Below are positions 1-8,265 of a stretch of 64,000 nt of DNA, one piece after another. This stretch comes from Okeania sp. SIO2C9 (GTDB taxonomy: Bacteria > Cyanobacteriota > Cyanobacteriia > Cyanobacteriales > Microcoleaceae). The translations under genes were made by a program, and so were the position numbers. The stretch lies in the NCBI RefSeq assembly GCF_010672455.1, contig NZ_JAAHGO010000004.1, positions 124,001 through 188,000 of the forward strand. Direction: 5' to 3'. The notes beneath the pieces are model-generated. The model worked only from the letters and a program-made list of their open reading frames with translations, did not search any database and was not told the origin of the DNA. Within the stretch, counting starts at the first letter, position 1. The number at the start of each line of letters is the position of its first letter.

Positions 1-1362
1 ATGGCAAATAGAAGATTGACTTTTCGACTGTACCCGACAAAAGTACAGAAAGAAAAACTATTTTTAGCCAGAAAGCTACACCAACTTTTGTATAACGCTT
101 GTGTCGCTCATAGACGTTTTGAGTGGAGAAAAAACCGCTCAAGTGTAGACTATTTTACTCAGCAAAACGCATTACCAGGTTTTAGGCAGCAGTGGTCTGA
201 TTATCAACAGCTTAATCTGAGTTCATTGCAAGCAACCGTAAAACGAGTTGATAATGCTTACAACGCTTTTTTCAAAGGGATTAGGAAACGTCCAAAGTTT
301 AAGTCAATTAGAAATTACTCCGGTTGGACTTACCCAGATGGTAGGCAAGGTTTTAAAGTGCAGATTGAATGTAGCCAAAAATATACAGTCAACTGTGGAT
401 GGGTGACACTTAATGACTTGGGTATGAGACTCAGGATGCGGGGTAGGTTTAAGTATTGGGGGAAACCTACTACTTGTACGATTGTTTATCGTCCTCATAA
501 AGATGAGTGGTATGCTTCATTTAGTATCAAGACCTCGGAACCTGAACCATTGTTTGGTAGTAAGTCTCCACTGGATTATGAATCAATGGTGGCTTTTGAT
601 TTAGGATGTGAAACAGCATTGACCTGCTATGACGGGTATGGGTTCGACTCAATCAGTAATCCTAGATTTGACAGAGAGTTTGCTCCAAAAATTCAGCAAG
701 CTTCACGTCAACTCAAAAGAAAGCAGCGACCAATTAAAGGTAAGCAAAAAGCATCAAGTAGATGGAAAAAAGCGAAGAGAAAAATCTCTAAACTCAAGGC
801 CAAACAGTCAGCCGTAAGACAAGATTGGCAGCACAAAGTCACAACAGAAATTGCTAGTTGTTATGACATCGTTGTGACCGAAAAATTAAATGTTAGAGGT
901 ATGACTCGCAAGGCCAAAAAAGGTAAACGCAAAAAACAGAAAGCAGGTTTAAACCGTGCCTTGTTAGATGTGGGTTTCGGAGCGTTAAATCAAATGGCAC
1001 TATATAAAATCCTAGCGAAAGGTGGTTTGCACATAACCATAGATACCAAAAAAGTCAAGCCATCTCAACGTTGCCCTAGCTGTGGAACTGTTCATAAGGA
1101 ATGGGCGCAATTGAGTAATCGTTACCATGTTTGTGATGATTGTGGTTTTGAGATACCAAGAGACCAAGGCTCGGTCATGGTGATGTGGAATGTTGCTGCA
1201 GATAGGCAACCGGGGTTAGGAACTGGCCTCGTTAATCGTCGATGCTCTAGCTCTACTGATTCGACCCGTAAGCATACTGGCTCGATGAGGCAACTGGGGC
1301 AAATGAAGCGATTGCTGGCGCAAAGCTTCGCTAACAAAATCTCAAAGTGCGGACTTTGTTGA
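1..1362 (+). CDS. tnpB: IS200/IS605-type TnpB, RNA-guided nuclease
   Basis: A 453-residue TnpB/OrfB of the IS200/IS605 (IS1341) group. Known members are RNA-guided DNA endonucleases that help keep the transposon at its site. Visible parts: the usual N-terminus (FRLYPTKVQKEKL), the RuvC-I aspartate in AFDLGCETAL at about residue 199, the RuvC-II glutamate in VVTEKLNVRGM, a CPSCG...CDDCG zinc finger near residues 358-380, and a C-terminal RDQGSVM aspartate for RuvC-III. All catalytic acids appear intact, so it may be active. No TnpA is seen in the window, but the gene starts at the first base, so upstream parts of the element are invisible. The first ATG gives the family's normal N-terminus. 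Confidence 0.93.
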   Translation: MANRRLTFRLYPTKVQKEKLFLARKLHQLLYNACVAHRRFEWRKNRSSVDYFTQQNALPGFRQQWSDYQQLNLSSLQATVKRVDNAYNAFFKGIRKRPKFKSIRNYSGWTYPDGRQGFKVQIECSQKYTVNCGWVTLNDLGMRLRMRGRFKYWGKPTTCTIVYRPHKDEWYASFSIKTSEPEPLFGSKSPLDYESMVAFDLGCETALTCYDGYGFDSISNPRFDREFAPKIQQASRQLKRKQRPIKGKQKASSRWKKAKRKISKLKAKQSAVRQDWQHKVTTEIASCYDIVVTEKLNVRGMTRKAKKGKRKKQKAGLNRALLDVGFGALNQMALYKILAKGGLHITIDTKKVKPSQRCPSCGTVHKEWAQLSNRYHVCDDCGFEIPRDQGSVMVMWNVAADRQPGLGTGLVNRRCSSSTDSTRKHTGSMRQLGQMKRLLAQSFANKISKCGLC

Positions 1363-1412
1363 CGGGGACTTAGAAACCCCGTCCGTCTACACGGCGGGGT
1401 AGTTCATTAAAC
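1363..1412 (+). ncRNA. probable transposon right end / guide-RNA 3' end
   Basis: Directly after the tnpB stop are stacked short hairpins: ACGGGG pairs with CCCCGT, followed by a GGCGGGG run. In IS605-type elements the right end overlaps the 3' part of the guide (omega/re) RNA, whose structured end immediately follows tnpB. The guide would be the bases just beyond the element boundary. I cannot fix that boundary from one copy. Confidence 0.5.
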
Positions 1413-1435
1413 GGTGTAATTGATTTTTACTCAAA

Positions 1436-2089
1436 ATGAATATTCAACAACCAAAAATTCTCATTATTGATGACCATCGCTTACTATTAAATGGAACCAT
1501 TAGTTTGGTAAGCGATCGCTTTGGGGATGCCCAAATATTCTCAGCTCAAACCGCGCAAGAAGCTCTTACAGAAGTTGCTCTACATTCTCCCGATTTAGCG
1601 ATCGCCGATTTGTCTATTCCCCAGGAATCGGGAACAACCGCCCAAATAGAGCATGGATTGGGGTTACTCAAGCAATTAATGGAAGATTATCCGCAACTTA
1701 ACTTAATGGTACAAAGTAGTAGCATCAAAGCATTAGTTCGCCTCATACCTGAAATTGATGCCCATCAAGGAGGGTTTACAATTGCTGATAAAAGTGAAAC
1801 TGTAGAAACTTTTTTAACTCGGATGGAATGGTCAATGCAAGGACTTACTCATACTAAGGATTTACAAACTGATTTGGAAGTCAAACCCGAGTGGTTGGAA
1901 GTGTTGCGACTTGCTTTTGAAGAAGGTTTGCAAGATAAAGCTATTGCTCAATCAATGTATAAGTCAGAACGTATGATTCGTCACTACTGGTCAAAAATTC
2001 AGGATGTATTGGGAATTTATCCTGAACCTGGAAAAAACATTCGAGCTTTAACACAAATCCGTGCGCGGGAAAAAGGTTTACTAGACTGA
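1436..2089 (+). CDS. NarL/LuxR-like response regulator
   Basis: A 217-residue response regulator. The receiver domain begins ILIIDDHRLLLNG; the acidic pocket is DD near residue 13 and the likely phospho-acceptor is Asp58 in LAIADLSIP. The C-terminal ~70 residues (DKAIAQSMYKSERMIRHYWSKI) form a helix-turn-helix of the kind that follows receivers in NarL-type regulators, though poorly conserved. The likely partner is the histidine kinase at 3418-4881, which has a HisKA_3-like H-box; the two are now separated by transposase debris. The receiver has an extended loop between the phospho-site strand and the next helix. Its DNA target is unknown. Confidence 0.85.
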   Translation: MNIQQPKILIIDDHRLLLNGTISLVSDRFGDAQIFSAQTAQEALTEVALHSPDLAIADLSIPQESGTTAQIEHGLGLLKQLMEDYPQLNLMVQSSSIKALVRLIPEIDAHQGGFTIADKSETVETFLTRMEWSMQGLTHTKDLQTDLEVKPEWLEVLRLAFEEGLQDKAIAQSMYKSERMIRHYWSKIQDVLGIYPEPGKNIRALTQIRAREKGLLD

Positions 2090-2182
2090 TTATTAGAAAT
2101 CTTCAATAAATATCTCCAAAAATCAATTCTTACCCATAAATTATCAATTACTCCCCTCCACCGGAGGGTTTAGGGGTGGCTT

Positions 2183-2212
2183 CCCTGTTCCCTGTTCCCT
2201 GTTCCCTCTTTT
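2183..2212 (+). repeat. heptamer tandem repeat (TTCCCTG)n
   Basis: Three to four copies of TTCCCTG lie between the response regulator and the transposase remnant. It is one of many 7-base-period arrays in this window; another TTCCCTG-type array is near 12935-12960. Confidence 0.8.
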
Positions 2213-2214
2213 GT

Positions 2215-2868
2215 GGAGATGTCTAATAATAAAAAATTGCTGAATTAAGGCACGAATTATTTCAGTAGATAATTTATGTAGAAAATCTGTCAAGGGTATC
2301 TTTCAGCTTGGCATGGAATTTAGCTACTCTAACCCTTGCTTTTTCATACCTTTTAGAGCCTTTAGTTTTATGAGATAATGACTTACTTAACTTTCTTAAT
2401 TTCTTAATTCGTTTCTTCAGAGGCTTAGGAGCATCAACCTTTGTACCATCGCTAAATGTAGCAAAAGTTTTAATACCTAAATCTATACCTACTGAATTAT
2501 CAGTTTTAGGTAATACTTATGGTTGTATTTCTACTACAAAACTCAAGAAATATCTATGTAGGGGCGTTAACGATAGTTATGCGCAAGCTTTCGGCCGTTC
2601 GCCCCTACGGTTTAAATCATTTAAAGATTGCTGCAATGGTATGTTAGAAACCTCTGACAACCATTCTCTTTCTTCAGTCTTTTTAGCTTGAGTAATAAAA
2701 AGCTTTTGTAGTTCTGATAAGTCAGATTTCTTTTCTCCTGATTTATACCTCTGTTGGCAGAAAGCTAGACTATCATTCCAAACCACACGGACACAGCCGA
2801 ATAGCTTGGCGCTCTCGGTATTTTTGTCCCGGGGTTGGATATATACGGTACTTAAATCTAGCTTTCAT
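2215..2868 (-). pseudogene. decayed TnpB transposase gene
   Basis: Reading leftward from 2868 the sequence encodes a typical TnpB start (MKARFKYRIYPTPGQ). A frameshift follows, then FGCVRVVWNDSLAFCQQ and ITQAKKTEEREWLSEVSNIP, the classic TnpB N-terminal region. After a gap the RuvC-I part resumes near 2515 with VGIDLGIKTFATFSDG and KLRKLSKSLS. The centre is replaced by a short inverted-repeat sequence (2558-2608), and everything past about residue 300 is lost. It is clearly dead. It sits between the regulator and kinase genes and so split an older operon. Confidence 0.85.
2558..2608. repeat. GTAGGGGCG...CGCCCCTAC inverted repeat
   Basis: A 51-bp unit with 9-bp perfect arms replaces the centre of the tnpB remnant. 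Related units (GTAGGGGC..., inner GGCCATTCG core) occur near 23764, at 29943-29995 and, notably, inside the sigma factor gene at 42026-42053. Confidence 0.8.
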
Positions 2869-3078
2869 AACTTGACTTTTAAACTAACAATATGGTAGCA
2901 TCTTCATTTAAAAAAAATCAACCCGCAATAAAAAGTCGCCCTAGAAGGGCGAGGCTTGAGACCCATTTTTTCGGTCATTGCGTAAGTCCTGACACCATTA
3001 AGGTTACCAAAAAAATAAAAATTTGTTGTGACTATCGTCACCAAAATCACATATCTATTTCACCATGATGAGGCATAA
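2869..3078. other. intergenic, short GC hairpin
   Basis: No gene seen. A hairpin (CGCCCTAGAAGGGCG) followed by GAGGCTTGAGACCC lies at about 2937-2968. The same hairpin-plus-GAGGC layout recurs near 54010 and, in variant form, near 28190 and 44262. It looks like the subterminal structure of an IS200/IS605-type element. Confidence 0.5.
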
Positions 3079-3375
3079 TTGCTCACTCTTTCAATACTTT
3101 TAGCCTCACTTTATGTGTTTAGAAAAATCACCAGGATTCGCTCATTTTATCACCACTTTTCGCTGAAATTAGAGAGATGGTTAAAGCATAGAGTTCAAAC
3201 AAAGGAAACCCAAAAACATGAAAAATCAAACCTGGGAGAAAAAAAAGTACTACCCGAGCGTCAAATTAATTGTGTCCAAGTATTTATAGAGCGTTTCCCT
3301 GGAGTAGAAAGAGTAATTATGGATGGCACAGAACGGCCAGTGCAACGACCCACTGACTCAGAAAAACAAAAACTG
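3079..3375 (+). pseudogene. IS5-type transposase fragment fused upstream of kinase
   Basis: In frame with, and upstream of, the kinase gene the translation reads LGEKKVLPERQ, FIERFPGVERVIMDGTERP, then VQRPTDSEKQK. That block is typical of the DDE transposases of cyanobacterial IS5-family elements: the DGTERP aspartate is catalytic and is normally followed by EYYSGKKK. Here it breaks off at SEKQK. Residues before it may be more of the same transposase. There is no transposase start or C-terminus, so this is a remnant that happens to leave an open frame into the kinase. Confidence 0.8.
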
Positions 3376-3417
3376 ATTCGTTTTTCCCAACCTCAGTTAT
3401 TTCCCAACAACTCTATT

Positions 3418-4881
3418 ATGTCTACTATTTTATATCCCCAAAGTAAGCTAAAGCGTCGAGTGATTCTAGCTGTTTTGATTTTAACATTTGTGAGTGCCAC
3501 TATTGCCACTATTGTCCATAGATTGCAACCCAATATCTACCCGCTTCATCTAATTAATCCTCCTCTATTTGCAATTACATCTTTAATATTACTGATACGT
3601 CTTTATACAAAACCCGAGAGGTTGCAACAAGTAATAAATTTGGGTATACTTCAGGGTGTAATGTTTGTTGTGATGCCTTGTTGGTTTTACTCTCTGACGG
3701 CGTTTAGCTCATCCAAAATTAGTCTTGTAGATAATTTACCACCGATATCCTCAATATCGTTGATGTTGATGACGTTTATGTTGATAACCCTGCGTCCCCA
3801 ACGATTGCTGAAGGCAACTATACTGCTCTGGATAGGTGTTGCTGGACCTATTTTGACCTACTTTATTTTTAACCCAGAAGAACTATACTCCCTACGAGGA
3901 CTAGATTTACTCATGTCCTTCGGAGCAGTAATGGGGGTGCAAACTGCACTGATTTTTTTGCATAATCGTCTCCAGTCAATGGTGAAAAGCTTGTATGTCG
4001 AACGTCTCCAGTACTATGCTCAAATCATAGAACGGCAGAGTATTCGCCAAAATGCTTTGGAGCAAGCTTTTACCCAAATTCATAATGGACCACTGCAAAC
4101 CCTAGCATTACTGCAAAGAGATGTGCAAACCCAGCAGATATCTCAAACAGAATTTTTACAACGTTTGAAAGAACTCAATACTGAAATTCGCGCAGTGGGA
4201 CACAGTCTTACGGATAAAAATAATACAATTAACAAGCAAGTAATTTCACCAGAAACTTTAGAATCTGCTAATTCTGAAAATTTTCTTCGCTTGGGGGAAG
4301 GAACCTCTATCGACCTAAATCTTCCCTTGCATAATTTACTTCACGAAGTATATTCCCTAACCCTTAAACGTAATCTTCCTTGCTTCCAAACTATTCGAGT
4401 CAAAGTACGGAATTTTGCGCCTATTACTCAATTTTCCTTAACCTTGGACATGAAACGCGACTTGTGTTTATGGTTGGAGGAAGCCTTGTGTAATGTTGGT
4501 AAACACGCTCGTGGTGTAACTAGAATTGTGGTTACGGGGGAAAAACGTGAAGGTAATTATATTCTTAAGGTACAGGATAATGGGTGTGGTTTAAAGCCTG
4601 GAAAGGAGCAACAAGGTACAAAGCACAGCTATTTATTAGCGAAAAGATTGGGAGGAGAATTTCGTCGGGAGTCTTTACCCAAGGGAGGTGTAATTTGCGA
4701 ACTCTCTTGGAAGGTGGGACAATTACCGAAAAGTGCAATGACTAATGGTCAGAAGTTACCATCTGGTTTGTCCGTAACTGTCAATGATTTCTCCTTGAAA
4801 TTGAATGATACTGAAATTGTTGAAAGCAAACAACAATTTGAAAATTCAAAATTTTGGAGAACAACATGGCTAACAAACTAA
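3418..4881 (+). CDS. membrane sensor histidine kinase (NarL-type partner)
   Basis: A 487-residue kinase from ATG 3418 (MSTILYPQSKLKRRV). I rejected the TTG at 3079 because the extra 113 residues are transposase debris. Residues ~10-190 hold about six hydrophobic helices (RRVILAVLILTF..., MSFGAVMGVQTALIFL), a membrane sensor. The dimerisation/phosphorylation box is FTQIHNGPLQTLALL with His222. The ATPase domain has an N-box (LEEALCNVGKHARG, ~354) and a G-box (DNGCGL, ~387). About 60 residues of unrelated sequence follow the ATPase. The 3' end overlaps the MACPF gene by 16 bp, so the two are probably co-translated. The signal sensed is unknown; the response regulator at 1436 is the likely partner. 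Confidence 0.88.
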   Translation: MSTILYPQSKLKRRVILAVLILTFVSATIATIVHRLQPNIYPLHLINPPLFAITSLILLIRLYTKPERLQQVINLGILQGVMFVVMPCWFYSLTAFSSSKISLVDNLPPISSISLMLMTFMLITLRPQRLLKATILLWIGVAGPILTYFIFNPEELYSLRGLDLLMSFGAVMGVQTALIFLHNRLQSMVKSLYVERLQYYAQIIERQSIRQNALEQAFTQIHNGPLQTLALLQRDVQTQQISQTEFLQRLKELNTEIRAVGHSLTDKNNTINKQVISPETLESANSENFLRLGEGTSIDLNLPLHNLLHEVYSLTLKRNLPCFQTIRVKVRNFAPITQFSLTLDMKRDLCLWLEEALCNVGKHARGVTRIVVTGEKREGNYILKVQDNGCGLKPGKEQQGTKHSYLLAKRLGGEFRRESLPKGGVICELSWKVGQLPKSAMTNGQKLPSGLSVTVNDFSLKLNDTEIVESKQQFENSKFWRTTWLTN

Positions 4882-6332
4882 TCGGTTACGAATATCTTGG
4901 CTGTACCTACGACATCTACGATCGCTATGCCAGCGCTAACTCCGTTAATATCACCCAGCCACTGTTTGATTTGCCCGACGCAGATACAGTAATCACGATT
5001 TACGGTCAGGAATATTCTTACCCTAAGGATGCCATAGGCACTCCTGTCGTGTTAGGCGAAGGTCGTATTGTAGAATATATTACCGACAGTACTGAAGATT
5101 TATATACCAACATGTCGATTGATGCGAACCTGAAGGGTTCCTCTGGTCTGTTTAGCGCCGAAGTTTCGACTAAATTTTCCGCATCCCACACCAGCAGCAG
5201 CTACTTCTATCACGCTGAAATGTCCAGCTATATCCACTCCTACAAGTTGATTTTGGATCTCGATTATGCGGTGAATAATCTCGATCAGAATTTCAAGAAT
5301 GACATCTACAACAAGACTAATGGCAGCACCTACGACATGACTGCCGAGGAGTTAGTGGAAAAATACGGCACTCACTTTCTGTACGAGGCTATTTTCGGCG
5401 GTCGTTTGTCTTATAGTCAAAGCTTCTCAAAATTAACTCATAGCGACTTAACGGAATTAAAATCGAAAGTAAAGACAAGCTATAACAGCTACTCGGGAAA
5501 ATTTTCTGGTGATTACGAGACCTACACTTTGGAATCGAAGAGTGACTCTAGTGCTGAATATTCCTGCATCGGTGGCCTTCCCGAAACTTTGGAGCAGGGG
5601 TATGAGGCTTGGGCTGAAACGGTTTCTGATGGTAATTTCGTCCTCGTGGACTTTACCGGTGAAAACGGTGACTCCCTGAAGCGGATTTCGGAGTTAGTGG
5701 TCGATGACGACGATCGCAAAAATGAAATCGACGCAGCCATCCAAGCTGTTCTTAATAGTGGTGAAATCCCTATTACAACTGAGCTAACTACCAAGTCTAA
5801 CAATCAGGAAGAGTGGAGCAAAGGCGATACAAGTAATTTAGAATTAGACTCAGGCACGTCTGACGATGGCCGCGTAGTAGTCGGCTTTGGAGGTCGGGTT
5901 GACAAGAATCGTAAGTTCACTCGTATTGCTGTGTGCTACCTTAATATGTCTACGGGTAAGCGTAATTGGGAGGTGTTTGGAGATGTTACTACTTTTAACT
6001 GGAGCGATTACGAAACCATAGGGGTAGTCCCAGATGGGTGTGTACTGACAGGCATTGGGGTGACGGGAAAAAATCATGATTTCATAAGAATGGTGCTTCA
6101 CTACCAAGAACTTACCCCTGCTAGCTCCACATACAATTATCTTGACAACAACTTACAGTCAACTGCTTTTAATCGGCAAAACGAAACAGATCCTGATAGC
6201 GGCTATGAATCTGAGTTCAATCCCGGTAGTGATAATCACAAGGTAATTACTGGCATCGGCGTGACCTACTTTAAAAACGGGATCAACCGTCTCAAACTGT
6301 ATCGTAATATCCTAGTGGAATCTGATAACTAA
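4866..6332 (+). CDS. MACPF-domain pore-forming protein
   Basis: A 488-residue protein with the membrane-attack-complex/perforin signature at residues 167-179: YGTHF, six residues, GG. Before it lie Ser/Asn-rich strands (LFSAEVSTKFSASHTSSS) suited to a membrane-inserting hairpin region. After the MACPF part, residues ~330-488 contain three similar beta units (VVVGFGGRV, VLTGIGVTG, VITGIGVTY), each followed by an F/IxR basic segment, perhaps a targeting or lectin-like domain. No signal peptide is visible. I chose ATG 4866 over 4854 because a GGAG lies 7 bases ahead of it. It overlaps the kinase gene, which suggests expression tied to the two-component system. Target and role (toxin, defence, competition) are unknown. 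Confidence 0.9.
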   Translation: MANKLIGYEYLGCTYDIYDRYASANSVNITQPLFDLPDADTVITIYGQEYSYPKDAIGTPVVLGEGRIVEYITDSTEDLYTNMSIDANLKGSSGLFSAEVSTKFSASHTSSSYFYHAEMSSYIHSYKLILDLDYAVNNLDQNFKNDIYNKTNGSTYDMTAEELVEKYGTHFLYEAIFGGRLSYSQSFSKLTHSDLTELKSKVKTSYNSYSGKFSGDYETYTLESKSDSSAEYSCIGGLPETLEQGYEAWAETVSDGNFVLVDFTGENGDSLKRISELVVDDDDRKNEIDAAIQAVLNSGEIPITTELTTKSNNQEEWSKGDTSNLELDSGTSDDGRVVVGFGGRVDKNRKFTRIAVCYLNMSTGKRNWEVFGDVTTFNWSDYETIGVVPDGCVLTGIGVTGKNHDFIRMVLHYQELTPASSTYNYLDNNLQSTAFNRQNETDPDSGYESEFNPGSDNHKVITGIGVTYFKNGINRLKLYRNILVESDN

Positions 6333-6443
6333 CCTACTGATGACTAATAATCTTCACCTCCAAGCTCCCACATGATAATTTTTTGTTAGAGCAGCGATCG
6401 CCTTCTCCAAAGGAGAGTATTTCATAAATAGATAAGGCTTCGT

Positions 6444-6550
6444 TTACAGCGCTTTTCAAATTGATGAACCACATCTTCACACATCAAACTTTGTAGGGAC
6501 GTTCCATGGAACGTCCCTACTGTGGTCTACCCAAATGAAAACCGCTGTAA
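6444..6550. repeat. miniature inverted-repeat element A, copy 1
   Basis: A 107-bp element with termini TTACAGCGCTTTTC and GAAAACCGCTGTAA. It contains a perfect 28-bp palindrome at 6493-6520 (arm GTAGGGACGTTCCA) and the conserved inner words TGATGAACCACATC and GTGGTCTACCC. A near-identical copy lies at 12480-12585. TA dinucleotides flank the termini, as for Tc1/IS630-type insertion (inference). Confidence 0.85.
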
Positions 6551-6636
6551 TGTGAAGTGTAATATGAGTAGTTATTAAATGTAACCCTGACTTATGAAAA
6601 ATTAAGTTGGGGTTTGATTTTGATTATTTTTTTATT

Positions 6637-6819
<183 letters not shown>

Positions 6820-6821
6820 TT

Positions 6822-7074
6822 ATACCATTTTGAAAAAAGAATGTTACGAATAATAAGCGTGAGAAAAAGACAAATGCAGGAGGTCTCCCTTTGACAAAGC
6901 GGTGCGACCCCGCGACGACGCCAGCTCGCTTGCGGAACGCGCACCAAGAGAAAAATAGAATTTATTAGCTCAAAACTGCTATTGAAACTATTCCCATACA
7001 ACTCCTGACTCCTGACTCCTGACTCCTAAGAAATAGCCTAACTATTTGTAGCAAAAATTTATCACGCTTGGTAT
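6822..7074. repeat. miniature element C, copy 2 (degenerate)
   Basis: Begins ATACCATTTTGAAAAAAGAATG and ends ATCACGCTTGGTAT, a degenerate pair of the ATACCAATTTGA/TCAAATTGGTAT termini seen intact at 7864-8040. Its interior carries a GC-rich block at 6895-6950 (GCGGTGCGACCCCGCGACG, then CTTGCGGAACGCGCACCAAG) that recurs at 25787-25875, plus ACTCCTG heptamers. Confidence 0.6.
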
Positions 7075-7217
7075 TACAGAAAAGTGCAATGATTAATTGT
7101 CAAAAATAACAACAGACTTTGTCTGTAACTGTCAATGATTTTATCTTGAAATTGAATGATACTTAAATTGTTGAAGTAAACAACGATTAAATTAATCCAC
7201 AAAACAAGGAGAAAATC
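7073..7217 (+). repeat. degenerate copy of the kinase/MACPF junction
   Basis: This leader matches 4722-4865 for about 145 bp. Shared words include GAAAAGTGCAATGA, GTAACTGTCAATGATTT, CTTGAAATTGAATGATACT and AAATTGTTGAA, and both copies end with a GGAG Shine-Dalgarno and an ATG. In this copy the kinase frame is destroyed (an in-frame TAA within GATACTTAAATTG), so it no longer codes. Confidence 0.85.
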
Positions 7218-7694
7218 ATGACTTATACAACTCAAACTACCAGCACTCGTCTCACTGTTAGTCTTGGTAGTACCGGTCAAGATGTAAAGGATTTACAAGT
7301 AGTTTTGAATGCAACTGTTGCTGATAATAGTTTAGTAGTTGATGGAGTATTTGGTAATCTTACAAAAGCAGCTGTCATGGCTTTTCAAAAAGAAAATGGT
7401 TTAACTATTGATGGAATTGTTGGTTCCCAAACTTGGGCTATAGTAGATACAATTGATGCTTCTGAAAACGATATAAATTCTCGTCCCGTTCTGCGTTTTG
7501 GTAGTAGAGGTGAAGATGTAGAATATCTACAAAGACGGTTAAATGGTATTGGATTTGGTTCTCTAGTAGTTGATGGAATATTCGGTGTAGCAACCGAAGA
7601 ATCTGTGAAAAAATTTCAAAAGTATTATGGTTTAACTGTTGATGGAATTGTTGGTAGTCAAACTTGGGCTACATTAGAAACTATCGATGTTTAA
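7218..7694 (+). CDS. protein with two peptidoglycan-binding domains
   Basis: A 158-residue protein made of two PG_binding_1-like units. Each runs LxxGSxGxDVxxLQ, then VVDGxFG, AVxxFQK and GLTxDGIVGSQTWA (residues ~14-75 and ~88-156). Such three-helix domains bind cell-wall peptidoglycan and usually sit beside a hydrolase domain, but here there is no catalytic domain and no signal peptide. AAGGAG lies 7 bases before the ATG. The leader is a decayed copy of the one that precedes the MACPF gene, so both genes may once have sat behind copies of the same kinase gene. It could be a wall-binding effector or adaptor; this is inference. Confidence 0.88.
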   Translation: MTYTTQTTSTRLTVSLGSTGQDVKDLQVVLNATVADNSLVVDGVFGNLTKAAVMAFQKENGLTIDGIVGSQTWAIVDTIDASENDINSRPVLRFGSRGEDVEYLQRRLNGIGFGSLVVDGIFGVATEESVKKFQKYYGLTVDGIVGSQTWATLETIDV

Positions 7695-7863
7695 GGTTTT
7701 ATTTAGCAATCAATATTAATATAAATCACTGCTCATTTTTCATCGCTATTAACTAATAAATTAATTTGAGAAATAATGAGCAGTTAATTAATAGGACTTA
7801 CGCAAAGGTAACGTAATTGTATCATTACGAGCGACAGCGACGTAATCGCCAAAATCCTGCGTT

Positions 7864-8040
7864 ATACCAATTTGAAAAAAGAATGCTATATTTAGGTGAC
7901 ACTTCAATTATTAAGTAATTAATAAAGACTGAATATTTTTTTTGATAATTATTAGCTAGTTATTGTTAATTATTCTTATTTTTACCTCTCCCATACTCCC
8001 CTACTCAAGAAAATGTAGCAAACATTTATCAAATTGGTAT
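7864..8040. repeat. miniature element C, copy 1
   Basis: Terminal inverted repeats ATACCAATTTGA (7864-7875) and TCAAATTGGTAT (8029-8040) enclose about 150 bp of non-coding DNA. No gene lies between 7695 and 8265. Confidence 0.7.
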
Positions 8041-8074
8041 CACACCTCCCACACTCCCCAAACTCCCCTCTTCT

Positions 8075-8220
8075 ATAGAATCCGGTTATACAGTATATGT
8101 TTATAATACTATCCACACTTTCTCGCCTTCAATCTCTCGACCTCCTCTTCTCCCCACACTCCGCACCCTCCCCACACTTCCCACCCCCAAACATAAGATA
8201 AGTATTCAACCGGATTTTAT
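8075..8220. repeat. inverted-repeat element D (CCGG core), copy 1
   Basis: Termini ATAGAATCCGGTT and AACCGGATTTTAT are inverted repeats with one mismatch. The interior is pyrimidine-rich (CTCC/CTTC). Related CCGG-ended units occur at 11120-11253 and several times in 12590-13460. Confidence 0.6.
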
Positions 8221-8265
8221 ATTCCTTCCTCCTTCTTCCTTCTTCCTTCCTCCTTCTTCCTCCTG

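Noticed and set aside
3079-3417. TTG-started N-terminal extension of the histidine kinase
   Set aside because: The encoded residues include transposase motif VERVIMDGTERP; the ATG at 3418 gives a natural kinase start.
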